From assembly GCA_002084135.1 (NCBI GenBank), contig MUIB01000051.1, positions 1 to 35,439 on the forward strand: a DNA stretch of 35,439 nt. The letters run 5' to 3'. The notes below the pieces were generated by a model, which worked only from the letters and a program-made list of their open reading frames with translations, made no database searches and had not been told where the DNA came from. This document shows, in pieces, positions 27,047 to 35,439 of the stretch. The DNA is from Spirochaeta sp. LUC14_002_19_P3 (GTDB lineage: Bacteria; Spirochaetota; Spirochaetia; DSM-2461). Made by a program: the position numbers and the translations under genes. Positions within the stretch are counted from its first letter, which is position 1; every line of letters begins with the position of its first letter.

Positions 27047-28489
27047 TTAACTCTTCACCAGCTCCTTCATAAACGCGTAAACTCTCCCAACAGAAGGAAT
27101 AAAAAGCCGCTCATCCGGGGAATGGGGCTGGCGTATCGTTGGCCCGAAGGAAATCATTTCCATATCGGGATAATGGGACCCAATCGCACCGCATTCCAGA
27201 CCGGCATGGGTAACTTCCACCTCCGCCTCTTCCCCGGATAATTTTTTCCACACCGTTTTCGCCCTGGCCAGCAGGGCTGAATCGGGACGCGGTTCCCAGG
27301 CCGGATAATGATTGCCGCTGGCACCGCTGCCGCCGCAGAGCCGGGCCAGACAGTACATGCTTTCGGCCAGGCTCGCCCCCCGGCTGGCCCGGGCGCTGCG
27401 AATATTGGTAAGCACCTTAAGTGCCGCGGCCTCAGTGCGCAGCATCGCAAAGTTCAGGCTGGTATCCGCCGCCCCCGGAACGCTGTAAGACATGAATTTC
27501 ACCCCATGGGGAATCTGTTTCAGGGCATCCAGCAGTTTTCCACCGCTCTCGGGCGTGAACAGACCGCCCTCACCCGGTTTGGCGGCACCCAGAGTGAAGC
27601 GGAGATTCTTCTCCCTCTGGGCATACTCGGCCTTCGAAACAGCTTCCATTTCTTCCACCACTTTTTTTACCTTGCTGACCCCTTTAGCACTCACGGCGAT
27701 TAAGGCGCACGCATCGCGGGGAATCGCGTTATGGGCACTACCACCGCACAGCCCCCCAAAGCGCACATCGGGAACGGCATCTACAATCGCCCTTAACACC
27801 CGAACCAACAATTCATTCGCGCAGGCGCGCTGCAGAATAATCTCTATCCCCGAGTGGCCGCCTTCCAGGCCGCCAATAGTAAGCTCCATGGTTTCAAAGC
27901 CCTCCGGCAACGGTGCACACTCCACAGGCAAGGTCAAATTAACATCCATTCCCCCTGCGCAGCCGATAGTGAATACCCCCTCATCTTCGGAATCAATATT
28001 CAGCAGCACCCGCCCTTCAAGAAAATCGGGCTCAAGATTCTGGGCCCCGACAAGACCGGTTTCCTCATCGGAGGTAATGAGCACTTCCAGCGCCGGATGT
28101 TCGGCCTTTTCCTCTGTAATAAGGGCGAATATCATCGCCAGTGCAATGGCATTATCCGCTCCCAGGCTGGTGCCCTTTGCCTTCAGCCAGTCCCCATCCC
28201 GCCATGAGACAATGGGATCGTTCTGAAAATCGTGCTCCACGCCGGGGCGTTTTTCGCATACCATATCCATGTGCCCCTGAAGCACCAGGGTTGGTGCCGA
28301 TTCATAGCCCGGCGAAGCGGGCACCTTATAAAGGATGTTGTGAGCCGCATCGGTACGAACCTCGAAACCCTTCTCCTTGCCCCAGTTCATCAGCCAGGGA
28401 TGAATCTTCTCCAGATGATGGGATTGACGTGGAATCCTGTTGATCTCATCCATCAGCTTGAGAATCTTTTCTGTTGTGTTGTCAGTCAT
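27047..28489 (-). CDS. pepD: aminoacyl-histidine dipeptidase (peptidase D)
   Basis: IPRQSHHLEKIHPWLMNWGKEKGFEV, LVLQGHMDMVCEKRPG, GTSLGADNAIALAM, ITSDEETGLVGA. Confidence 0.94.
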   Translation of the reverse strand: MTDNTTEKILKLMDEINRIPRQSHHLEKIHPWLMNWGKEKGFEVRTDAAHNILYKVPASPGYESAPTLVLQGHMDMVCEKRPGVEHDFQNDPIVSWRDGDWLKAKGTSLGADNAIALAMIFALITEEKAEHPALEVLITSDEETGLVGAQNLEPDFLEGRVLLNIDSEDEGVFTIGCAGGMDVNLTLPVECAPLPEGFETMELTIGGLEGGHSGIEIILQRACANELLVRVLRAIVDAVPDVRFGGLCGGSAHNAIPRDACALIAVSAKGVSKVKKVVEEMEAVSKAEYAQREKNLRFTLGAAKPGEGGLFTPESGGKLLDALKQIPHGVKFMSYSVPGAADTSLNFAMLRTEAAALKVLTNIRSARASRGASLAESMYCLARLCGGSGASGNHYPAWEPRPDSALLARAKTVWKKLSGEEAEVEVTHAGLECGAIGSHYPDMEMISFGPTIRQPHSPDERLFIPSVGRVYAFMKELVKS

Positions 28490-28574
28490 TACTATTCCTT
28501 TTATTGTTTATTTTAGAAATTTTTTCCGTTGCCGCAGAGCAAATTTTCATAGAGGATTATGTTAAATCACAATA

Positions 28575-30239
28575 TCAGTAATGAAAACCGCTGTGCCCGA
28601 TAAATTCTCGTAAAATGGAGAACGAGGGAACCTCCTCAATGGGAAAAGGAAAAAAATTCCGCAGGAGGTTTATCAGCCTTCGGGCTTCCCCGTATTCAAA
28701 CTCATCGGGAGTTACCGTGCCTAGCAGAGGCTCAGCGAACACCTTAAGCACGGCTATTTCATAATCCAGAGCTGAATTAAACATAATATCCGCGCTGGAA
28801 TCCCAGGGGAAGATATTCTCCTCTTCCCCCCGGCGCACGGAAGGCCAGATTTTCAGAGTTTGAAGAGCGGTATAGCGCCGGAACTGATGATCGCGAACAA
28901 TGCGCCGAATCAGCCTGTTATCCGTTGTAGCAATGCGAACATGATCGTCAATATTAAGCGCGGTAAGTGCGGAAATATAAATACGGAAAACGCTGTCTTC
29001 ATCCAATATTCTGATAAGACTTGGATTTAATGCATGGATGCCCTCATAAAGTAGAATGTTGTTCTCTTCAAGACGGAGCATCCTGCCCCTGGGCAGGCGG
29101 CCACCGGCTTTTTTAAAATCGAAAATTGGGGTTTCAACCTCTTTTCCGGCGAGAAGATCGCTGAGATTCTGATTAAAGAGCGGTATGTCCAGAGCCTCCA
29201 GAATTTCAAAATTCGGCTTGCCCTGCTCATCTTTGGGAATATTGGGCCTTTCCAGGTAATAGTCGTCAAGACTAATCAGCACCGGACTCAGACCACTGGA
29301 TTTAAGACTTAAGGAAAGCTTTTTTGTAAACGTCGTTTTTCCGGAAGAGGAAGGGCCGGCAATCATTATCGCCTTAATATTTTTGCTACGATCGGCTATC
29401 ATCCCGCCTATTTCGGCAATTTTCCTGTCATGCAGAGCTTCCGCGCTAAGAATAAAGTCTCTGGCATCTTCAGAATTCCGGGAAAGGGCATTAAGGCTTG
29501 CCACATTGGGAACTCTAAGAATTTCACCCCACCTTTTATGCTCTTTGTACACAGCATAGAGCTTGGGCTGCTCATGTCTTACAGGCAGAATATCTGGCTT
29601 CTCTACAGATGGAAAACGTAGCAGCAGCACTTCCTGGTAAAATTCTACCGCAAATATTTTGAGTACACCGGTACTCATTACCAGCGGACTGTGCCGTAAA
29701 GCGATAAAATCCCCGCAACGCCATATTGGTACATGAGAATCATTCTTCTCCTGTACAAGTTGTCCAGTAGACCGTCCAGCAAAGTATGCCAATGCTTCCT
29801 TCCACGACATCAACCCCGGTTCTATAGGCAGATCCCTCGCACTTATTTCCCACATGGCTTCTTCCACTTCCTGAGCAATCCGACTGCTCACTGCCAGCCC
29901 GGAATCCTGAAATCGATAAAAAGAACTCTGATCCAGGGAATGCCCTATTACCGCTTTTTGGTCTGGATAAAGAGAACGTACGGCAAATTCAAACACAAAA
30001 ACAAGTGAATCGCGATATATGCGGCTTCCGGCTTCTTCATTGAAGTATACTGGCTTGAGTTCACTGCTGATGGCAATGGGGTCCATGAGTGAAAAATACT
30101 CATTGTTTACACGGACTGCCGCGATATTCGGATCGACTTTCTTATTTATCTGCTTAAGGCAGTGAATAACCCGCACACCCGTGGGAACTGATATTTGCTG
30201 TTTTTCGGGCCAAATAATAACATCTATGGAATTGGGCAT
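28575..30239 (-). CDS. nucleoside kinase with TGS-like N-terminus and uridine kinase-like C-terminal domain
   Basis: N-terminal PEKQQISVPTGVRVIHCLKQIN; Walker A IAGPSSSGKTTFTKKLSLSL; LISLDDYYLER; YEGIHALNPSL. Confidence 0.87.
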   Translation of the reverse strand: MPNSIDVIIWPEKQQISVPTGVRVIHCLKQINKKVDPNIAAVRVNNEYFSLMDPIAISSELKPVYFNEEAGSRIYRDSLVFVFEFAVRSLYPDQKAVIGHSLDQSSFYRFQDSGLAVSSRIAQEVEEAMWEISARDLPIEPGLMSWKEALAYFAGRSTGQLVQEKNDSHVPIWRCGDFIALRHSPLVMSTGVLKIFAVEFYQEVLLLRFPSVEKPDILPVRHEQPKLYAVYKEHKRWGEILRVPNVASLNALSRNSEDARDFILSAEALHDRKIAEIGGMIADRSKNIKAIMIAGPSSSGKTTFTKKLSLSLKSSGLSPVLISLDDYYLERPNIPKDEQGKPNFEILEALDIPLFNQNLSDLLAGKEVETPIFDFKKAGGRLPRGRMLRLEENNILLYEGIHALNPSLIRILDEDSVFRIYISALTALNIDDHVRIATTDNRLIRRIVRDHQFRRYTALQTLKIWPSVRRGEEENIFPWDSSADIMFNSALDYEIAVLKVFAEPLLGTVTPDEFEYGEARRLINLLRNFFPFPIEEVPSFSILREFIGHSGFHY

Positions 30240-30264
30240 AGTTTAACCTCTTGTACATGCGGGG

Positions 30265-31473
30265 CTATTTCATTGGGATTAATTTTTGTGCTCTCAAGTC
30301 TTTCAGCCTCTGATCGCTGAGAATACCCTTAATATCTATTTGGGTATCTTTGGTATCAAGCCGCATACTTTGCTGGTATACATTCATATTTTCATCCAAT
30401 ATCAGCTTTACGATTGGATTCTTGGGAGCGTTTTCATTAACATTGACAACAACTCCAATGGTTCCATTTTCAAGCTGCACATAGGTACCAGGGGGATAGA
30501 GTGAAAAAGCAAACAGCAAGGCCCTAATAACTTTTGCATCATAAAGCCCCCCCATCTCCCGGATCATCTCAAGCATCGCCAGATGACCGTTCATACCCGC
30601 TCTGTAGGGGCGTGCTGAAATTTTGGCATTGAATACGCTGGCAACAGCCAAAATCTTGCCTGTTTCACTAATCTGACCTTTTTTCAGCCCTCTTGGATAG
30701 CCGGAGCCATTCTCTCTTTCCTGATGTTCACCCACCCCCCGGATAATATCCGGTATAACGGGCAGTTTTGCTTCTTTAAAATAATCGTTTAACAGATTCA
30801 TTCCCAATGCGGGATGCGTTGTAAAAAGTTTTTTTTCAATATCAGTCAGCTCTGATTTCTTATTGTAAATCTTGCTACAAATATCAAAAGGCAGCTTCAT
30901 CATGCCAATCTTGTGGAACAGTCCCGCAGTACCAAGTTCCACAAGCCGAAATTGGGAAAAATTCAGCTCCTCTCCAATAATCAGAGCGATAATTGTTGTC
31001 TTTATGGTATGATTGATGAGATAATCAACTTCCGAGCAGTTGAGTTTTGCAATTTGCAGCATTGGGCCTTTCTCTGTTTTAATTATGCCGATGAGTGCTT
31101 TAACCCTTTCCATAACTGCTTGTAGATCTAATTGACGCTTACGGCTGAACATCTCATATACCTTACGGGTAAAAAGTGCAAGTTCCTGATAGAAAGCTCT
31201 CGCATTCTGAAATTCTTCTTCATCCTCGTCTTCAATAATTTCATCTCCATCCGAAATTTCCGTGGCAGAGGCATCAGGTTCCACAATGCGTCCTTTTGTA
31301 AGGACTTCCATGAATCCCCATTTTTTTAAATTACTGATTAATGATTCGGGTGCAGGTACCCCTTTGGTTAAAAGAAGATATTTGGCATCAAGCCAAAGAG
31401 AATCCTCCGTCTGCGAGAATGGCTTCAGCGTATCCACAGATATTTTATCAACTTCTGTTGTGCGGGCTTTCAT
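30265..31473 (-). CDS. degenerate HD-GYP domain protein
   Basis: GLFHKIGMMKLPFDICSKIYNK...THPALGMNLL...GEHQERENGSGYPRGLKKGQISETGKILAVASVFNAKISARPYR. Confidence 0.85.
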   Translation of the reverse strand: MKARTTEVDKISVDTLKPFSQTEDSLWLDAKYLLLTKGVPAPESLISNLKKWGFMEVLTKGRIVEPDASATEISDGDEIIEDEDEEEFQNARAFYQELALFTRKVYEMFSRKRQLDLQAVMERVKALIGIIKTEKGPMLQIAKLNCSEVDYLINHTIKTTIIALIIGEELNFSQFRLVELGTAGLFHKIGMMKLPFDICSKIYNKKSELTDIEKKLFTTHPALGMNLLNDYFKEAKLPVIPDIIRGVGEHQERENGSGYPRGLKKGQISETGKILAVASVFNAKISARPYRAGMNGHLAMLEMIREMGGLYDAKVIRALLFAFSLYPPGTYVQLENGTIGVVVNVNENAPKNPIVKLILDENMNVYQQSMRLDTKDTQIDIKGILSDQRLKDLRAQKLIPMK

Positions 31474-31624
31474 CGTTCTTGATCCCTTTTCATTTCCATT
31501 ATAAACTGCTGTTTAGCAGATAGTATATGTATTATACCGGGAAAGAAAGTTTATTGCCAGATTTATCCACTGAAATACTGAGGTTTCAGAAATCCGGCAT
31601 TAGTACATGCCTTCGGAGCGCAGC

Positions 31625-32437
31625 GTGAAATTTAAAACCTTACTCCTTCTTTTCAATGTTGCGGTTATATCCATTCTTGTCGTGTTTATATATGGAACCT
31701 TGCTTCTTGCTGAAAAAGATTATACAGCTTTCTACCGGAACTGGATATGGATACTCACTGCGCTTTTCTTCATTGTTATCGGTTTTCTGAATGCTTATTT
31801 TATCCGCCGCCAGCAGCTTTTTCACTTGATGGAAAATGAAGACTGGCTGGCCGTGCTGGATTGGATCGATAAAAAGTATACCGATAAACCGATAAGCAAG
31901 AGTTTAGCGAATCTGTACATCAGTACCGCAATAACAATAGCTGATTTATCTGCGGTGAAAAAATTTGAGGCAAGAATAAGGCAGGGGCAGCCGGAATTAT
32001 TGCGGTACATAGGTGTCGCTCTGGGAATTCCTGTTATTCTGAACGAGAGCCGTCAGGCCGTTTTCGAGTACTTTACTCCCCTGGCCGACGATGAAAAGAC
32101 CTACGGCAGGGACTGGGCTCGGTGGTGCCGAGCCTGTGCCGGGGGGAATGAATGGAACCATGAGCTGGTATTGCTGCTGAACTCCAGGGATATTTCGATA
32201 CAGTTATTATCCCTTAACTCTTTGGAGCAAAAGATCGATGGATTAAAAAAAGAAGAAATTGAGCAAATTACATCGGTCAGGAAAATTCTTTGTCCGGTTT
32301 TTAAGGGCAGGAACGGGTTGCGGATGCTACGGCATTCCCAGGAAAATCATCAAATGGCCCTTGTTATGGCACAGCAGACTGAAGAAGTCATGAAATCGTT
32401 AATGGCGGAAGCCGCCTCTCATACAGAGGGCAGCTGA
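31625..32437 (+). CDS. hypothetical membrane protein
   Basis: GTG start at 31625 (SD CGGAG) or ATG at 31607; two N-terminal TM segments and a soluble helical C-terminal region. Confidence 0.7.
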   Translation: MKFKTLLLLFNVAVISILVVFIYGTLLLAEKDYTAFYRNWIWILTALFFIVIGFLNAYFIRRQQLFHLMENEDWLAVLDWIDKKYTDKPISKSLANLYISTAITIADLSAVKKFEARIRQGQPELLRYIGVALGIPVILNESRQAVFEYFTPLADDEKTYGRDWARWCRACAGGNEWNHELVLLLNSRDISIQLLSLNSLEQKIDGLKKEEIEQITSVRKILCPVFKGRNGLRMLRHSQENHQMALVMAQQTEEVMKSLMAEAASHTEGS

Positions 32438-32463
32438 TATAATGGAAATTTTTCGGAGGAATT

Positions 32464-33963
32464 ATGAGTGTTAGAGTGCGCTATGCACCGTCCCCAACCG
32501 GCCTGCAGCACATAGGGGGAATTCGCACCGCCCTGTTCAACTATTTTTTTGCCCGTGCTAACGGCGGCCAATTCATTCTTCGGATAGAAGATACTGATCA
32601 AACCAGAAGCACTCCGGAAGCCCTTGAAGACCTTTACTCCAGCCTGAACTGGCTGGGCATTGATTACGATGAGGGACCGGGAAAAGACGGCGGCTGCGGG
32701 CCCTATATTCAATCCGAGCGGCAGGCTCTTTACCGGGAAATGGCCGATAAGCTCATCGGGGACGGCACTGCCTACCGCTGTTTCTGCCGCCCGGAGCGGC
32801 TTGAACAGCTCAGGGAGCAGCAGAAAGCTGAGGGAGTAAGTATTATAGGCTACGACAGGAATTGCCGCGGCCTGAATCCTGATGAGGCCGCCTCCCGCGC
32901 CGCTTCGGGGGAAGCCCATGTTATCAGATTAAAAGTGCCGCTCGAAGGAAAAACTGAGTTCACCGACATTCTTTTAGGCCGTACCGGAAGGAAGAACAAG
33001 GACATCAGTCCCGATCCGGTTATTCTCAAGGCAGATGGCTTTCCCACCTACCATCTGGCCAATGTTATCGACGACCATCTCATGGGCATTACCCACATCC
33101 TGCGCGCCCAGGAATGGATACCCTCCGGCCCCCTTCATGTTCTGCTCTACCGGGCATTCGGCTGGGAGCTGCCTCAATACTGCCACCTGCCAATGGTAAT
33201 GGGCAAGGATGGCCAGAAGCTCTCCAAACGCCATGGTGCTACAGCTCTGAGCGAGTTTCGCCGCGCAGGCTATCTGCCGGAAGCGCTGATTAACTCTATA
33301 ACCCTTCTTGGCTGGAGCTATGACGATTCCCGTGAATTCTTCACCAAAGATGATTTTTCCGCTCTGTTTACCCTGGAGCGGATTAACAAGTCCCCGGCGG
33401 TTTTCGATTACAACAAACTCGACTGGTTTAATGGTCAGTATATACGCCTCAAAGAGCCGGAAGCTTTGAAAGCCGAACTCATGGCCATTCTGGTTAAAGA
33501 CGGCATTGCCGCCAATCCGCCCTCCCAAAAGGATTATGCTATTCTGGAAGGTGCCTTCCCTGTTGTGCGCGAACGATTAAAGACACTCACGGATGTTTCA
33601 CCTTTAACGCGCTTCCTTTACACCGATCCGGGACTCGGCACGATAGGGGATGCTATTCCCAAAGGAATGAATAACACCGAAGCCGCGGCCATTCTCGGCA
33701 CAGCCCTTGAATTGCTTGCAAAAGCCCCTCCCCTCCCCTCCACCCCGGACGCATGCGTGAGCTGGGATAAAGACAGGGAAGAAGAATTCCGCGGCACAGC
33801 CGCCGGGTTGGGATGCAAACTGGGGGCATTGATGCAGCCGCTGCGCCTGGCCCTTACCGCTAACAAGGTGAGCCTGCCTCTGTTTCCGGCCATACGGCTA
33901 CTGGGAATGAAGGAATCGCTGGCGCGGGGACGGCGCTTAATGGATGCCTTAAAGCAAGCCTGA
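32464..33963 (+). CDS. gltX: glutamyl-tRNA synthetase
   Basis: VRYAPSPTGLQHIGGIRTALFNYFFAR (HIGH-type) and GQKLSKRHGATALSEF (KMSKS-type). Confidence 0.96.
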   Translation: MSVRVRYAPSPTGLQHIGGIRTALFNYFFARANGGQFILRIEDTDQTRSTPEALEDLYSSLNWLGIDYDEGPGKDGGCGPYIQSERQALYREMADKLIGDGTAYRCFCRPERLEQLREQQKAEGVSIIGYDRNCRGLNPDEAASRAASGEAHVIRLKVPLEGKTEFTDILLGRTGRKNKDISPDPVILKADGFPTYHLANVIDDHLMGITHILRAQEWIPSGPLHVLLYRAFGWELPQYCHLPMVMGKDGQKLSKRHGATALSEFRRAGYLPEALINSITLLGWSYDDSREFFTKDDFSALFTLERINKSPAVFDYNKLDWFNGQYIRLKEPEALKAELMAILVKDGIAANPPSQKDYAILEGAFPVVRERLKTLTDVSPLTRFLYTDPGLGTIGDAIPKGMNNTEAAAILGTALELLAKAPPLPSTPDACVSWDKDREEEFRGTAAGLGCKLGALMQPLRLALTANKVSLPLFPAIRLLGMKESLARGRRLMDALKQA

Positions 33964-34001
33964 AAAATTCAAAACCCTGCAAGATTGGCATTTTTTCTTA
34001 T

Positions 34002-34034
34002 GGGTACCTCTAAAAAACAGCTTTAGAGATGCCC
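34002..34034. mobile_element. 33-bp internally deleted MITE remnant (copy C)
   Basis: GGGTACCTCTAAAAAACAGCTTTAGAGATGCCC: first 24 nt identical to the copy B end, then direct junction to the opposite end. Confidence 0.8.
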
Positions 34035-34043
34035 CTATGTTCG

Positions 34044-35021
34044 TTATGCAGTATATCCCCTGGATTTTCGATACTGTTCAATGCTTATCATGGGAGGCCG
34101 TTCATCTTCCTGTATATTATACTCCGTTATTTTATATTCTTTATGCTGAGCCTGAAACTGTCTATGCACTGTATGCAGCTCGCCCTCCCAATGCAGAATA
34201 TTTTCCTCCTTCAAACGTTTGAAAAAAGTTTGAAGTATGCCAAAAGACATTCTTCCCAAGTCGAGAGTTTCCTGATTTCTGTGAACACGCTTATCCAGGT
34301 CGGTCTGAGCAAAAGTGGACAGGCCATGAGCGCGGTATACGTCTATGAGTTGGCCTGTTTCCACCCCGTACCCCACGGGAAAGGGAATGCTTTCCAGCAC
34401 ACCGCGCCGCACCGCAAATTCCCCCGAAAGCGGCTGCATAATAGCCGTAAGCTCCGGGAAGAACATGCTAAACAGCGGACGGGTAAGCAATTCCGTTACC
34501 CTGCCGCCTCCAGAAGAGCGGATATTGTTCGAAAATGCCAGAGGCCGGTCATAAAACGCCTTAACATAACTCACTTCCGGCCTCTGGATTAAAGGCCCCA
34601 GAAGGCCATAAACAAACCGCGGATGGACATTTTTTATATCTGCGTCAATATACACGATTATATCGCCTTTAAGCTGGTATATCGCCTTCCAGAGATTCTC
34701 GCCCTTACCGCGCTTGAATCCCTCCTCGGGGAGAATATCTGCGGAAAGATACGTATCAGCACCAAAATTTGAGGCCACTTCCAGAGTTCTGTCCTCGCTG
34801 CCGGAATCTATCACCGCAATCTCATCCAGCAGCGGGTAACGGGTTTTCAGTTCGGAGACAAATATTACTATCTCCTTCCCGATAGTCCGCTCCTCATTCA
34901 AAGTGGGAATACACAGGGAAATGCTAAGATTTGCCTTTTCCTTGGCGTCAACCAGTTTTTTTATATCCGCAAAATTTGAGTGATGATAAGTATTGTTCTT
35001 TATCCAGTTATCAAGATTCAT
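34044..35021 (-). CDS. glucosyl-3-phosphoglycerate synthase-like GT2 glycosyltransferase
   Basis: SISLCIPTLNEERTIGKEIVIF, DEIAVIDSGSEDRT, GDIIVYIDADIKNVHPRFVYGLLGPLI, SGGGRVTELLTRPLFSMFFPELT, PFPVGYGVETGQLIDVY. Confidence 0.88.
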   Translation of the reverse strand: MNLDNWIKNNTYHHSNFADIKKLVDAKEKANLSISLCIPTLNEERTIGKEIVIFVSELKTRYPLLDEIAVIDSGSEDRTLEVASNFGADTYLSADILPEEGFKRGKGENLWKAIYQLKGDIIVYIDADIKNVHPRFVYGLLGPLIQRPEVSYVKAFYDRPLAFSNNIRSSGGGRVTELLTRPLFSMFFPELTAIMQPLSGEFAVRRGVLESIPFPVGYGVETGQLIDVYRAHGLSTFAQTDLDKRVHRNQETLDLGRMSFGILQTFFKRLKEENILHWEGELHTVHRQFQAQHKEYKITEYNIQEDERPPMISIEQYRKSRGYTA

Positions 35022-35439
35022 CCGTACATCCTGTGTCAATAGCTTTGAGGAGCGCGATAAACTGAGCCAATCCCCTGCTTATGGGTTCAATATCCACCGA
35101 TTCATTGATTTCACCCGCATTATCGCCAGTGGTAAGCCCTATGGTAAGCGCGGGTATCCCGCGGGCTATAAGAGCTGTTACCTCCGATGTACTCGGAGTA
35201 ATTCGCGGAGTTACTTGAAGGTATTCAAGTATTTTACGCGCCGTAGTATTGAGGGGATGGGAAAAATCCATGCCTCCCGGCTTGCGCCGGGAAATTTCCT
35301 GAAACTCAATTACCGCTCCTGTTTTGGAGGTCATCTCTTCTGTTAAATAATGAATTTTTTGCGCGAGTTCCGAAACAATTTCATCCGATTCGCTGCGTAT
35401 CTCAAAGCGAAGCCTGGCCTTGGTAGGCAGGGTATTATA
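35011..35439 (-). CDS. M20-like metallopeptidase, C-terminal part (5' end truncated by window edge)
   Basis: Open frame continues to the window edge: NTLPTKARLRFEIRSESDEIVSELAQKIHYLTEEMTSKTGAVIEF...TPSTSEVTALIARGIPALTIGLTTGDNAGEINESVDIEPI. Confidence 0.75.
   Translation of the reverse strand, partial: YNTLPTKARLRFEIRSESDEIVSELAQKIHYLTEEMTSKTGAVIEFQEISRRKPGGMDFSHPLNTTARKILEYLQVTPRITPSTSEVTALIARGIPALTIGLTTGDNAGEINESVDIEPISRGLAQFIALLKAIDTGCTDES

Noticed and set aside
27492-28226. 244-aa Ser/Pro-rich ORF antisense to pepD
   Set aside because: Low-complexity shadow translation of a conserved CDS.

Overview
The window looks like a spirochaete-type chromosome (Treponema-like; inferred from gene content, not verified). 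It is mostly coding, with a few accessory and mobile features. On the + strand, left to right: an Rpn-family PD-(D/E)XK nuclease/transposase-like gene with a 12-bp tandem repeat, infA, a 7-repeat beta-propeller lipoprotein, a LemA-TPM-TPM operon, clpB, thyX, a DUF167 protein, a LacZ-like GH2 protein, a membrane protein and gltX. On the - strand: tRNA-Arg and tRNA-His, gap, a two-gene unknown module, a self-contained mannitol PTS operon (EIICB, HPr, EI, PRD regulator, MtlD, EIIA), a predicted secreted protein gene interrupted by a small mobile element, an operon of a repeat protein plus class III aminotransferase plus BKACE, pepD, a TGS/uridine kinase-like gene, a degenerate HD-GYP gene, a GpgS-like glycosyltransferase and a partial M20-like peptidase. 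The most striking result is a family of ~160-bp non-autonomous, MITE-like elements with GGG(T/C)ACCTCTAAAAA terminal inverted repeats: two near-identical full copies in opposite orientation, one 33-bp internally deleted remnant and one possible end relic. One full copy sits inside the signal-peptide region of a secreted protein gene and adds exactly 165 nt (55 codons), so the reading frame is preserved. Other notable findings are a full-length LacZ-like protein lacking both expected catalytic glutamates and an HD-GYP protein lacking several metal ligands.
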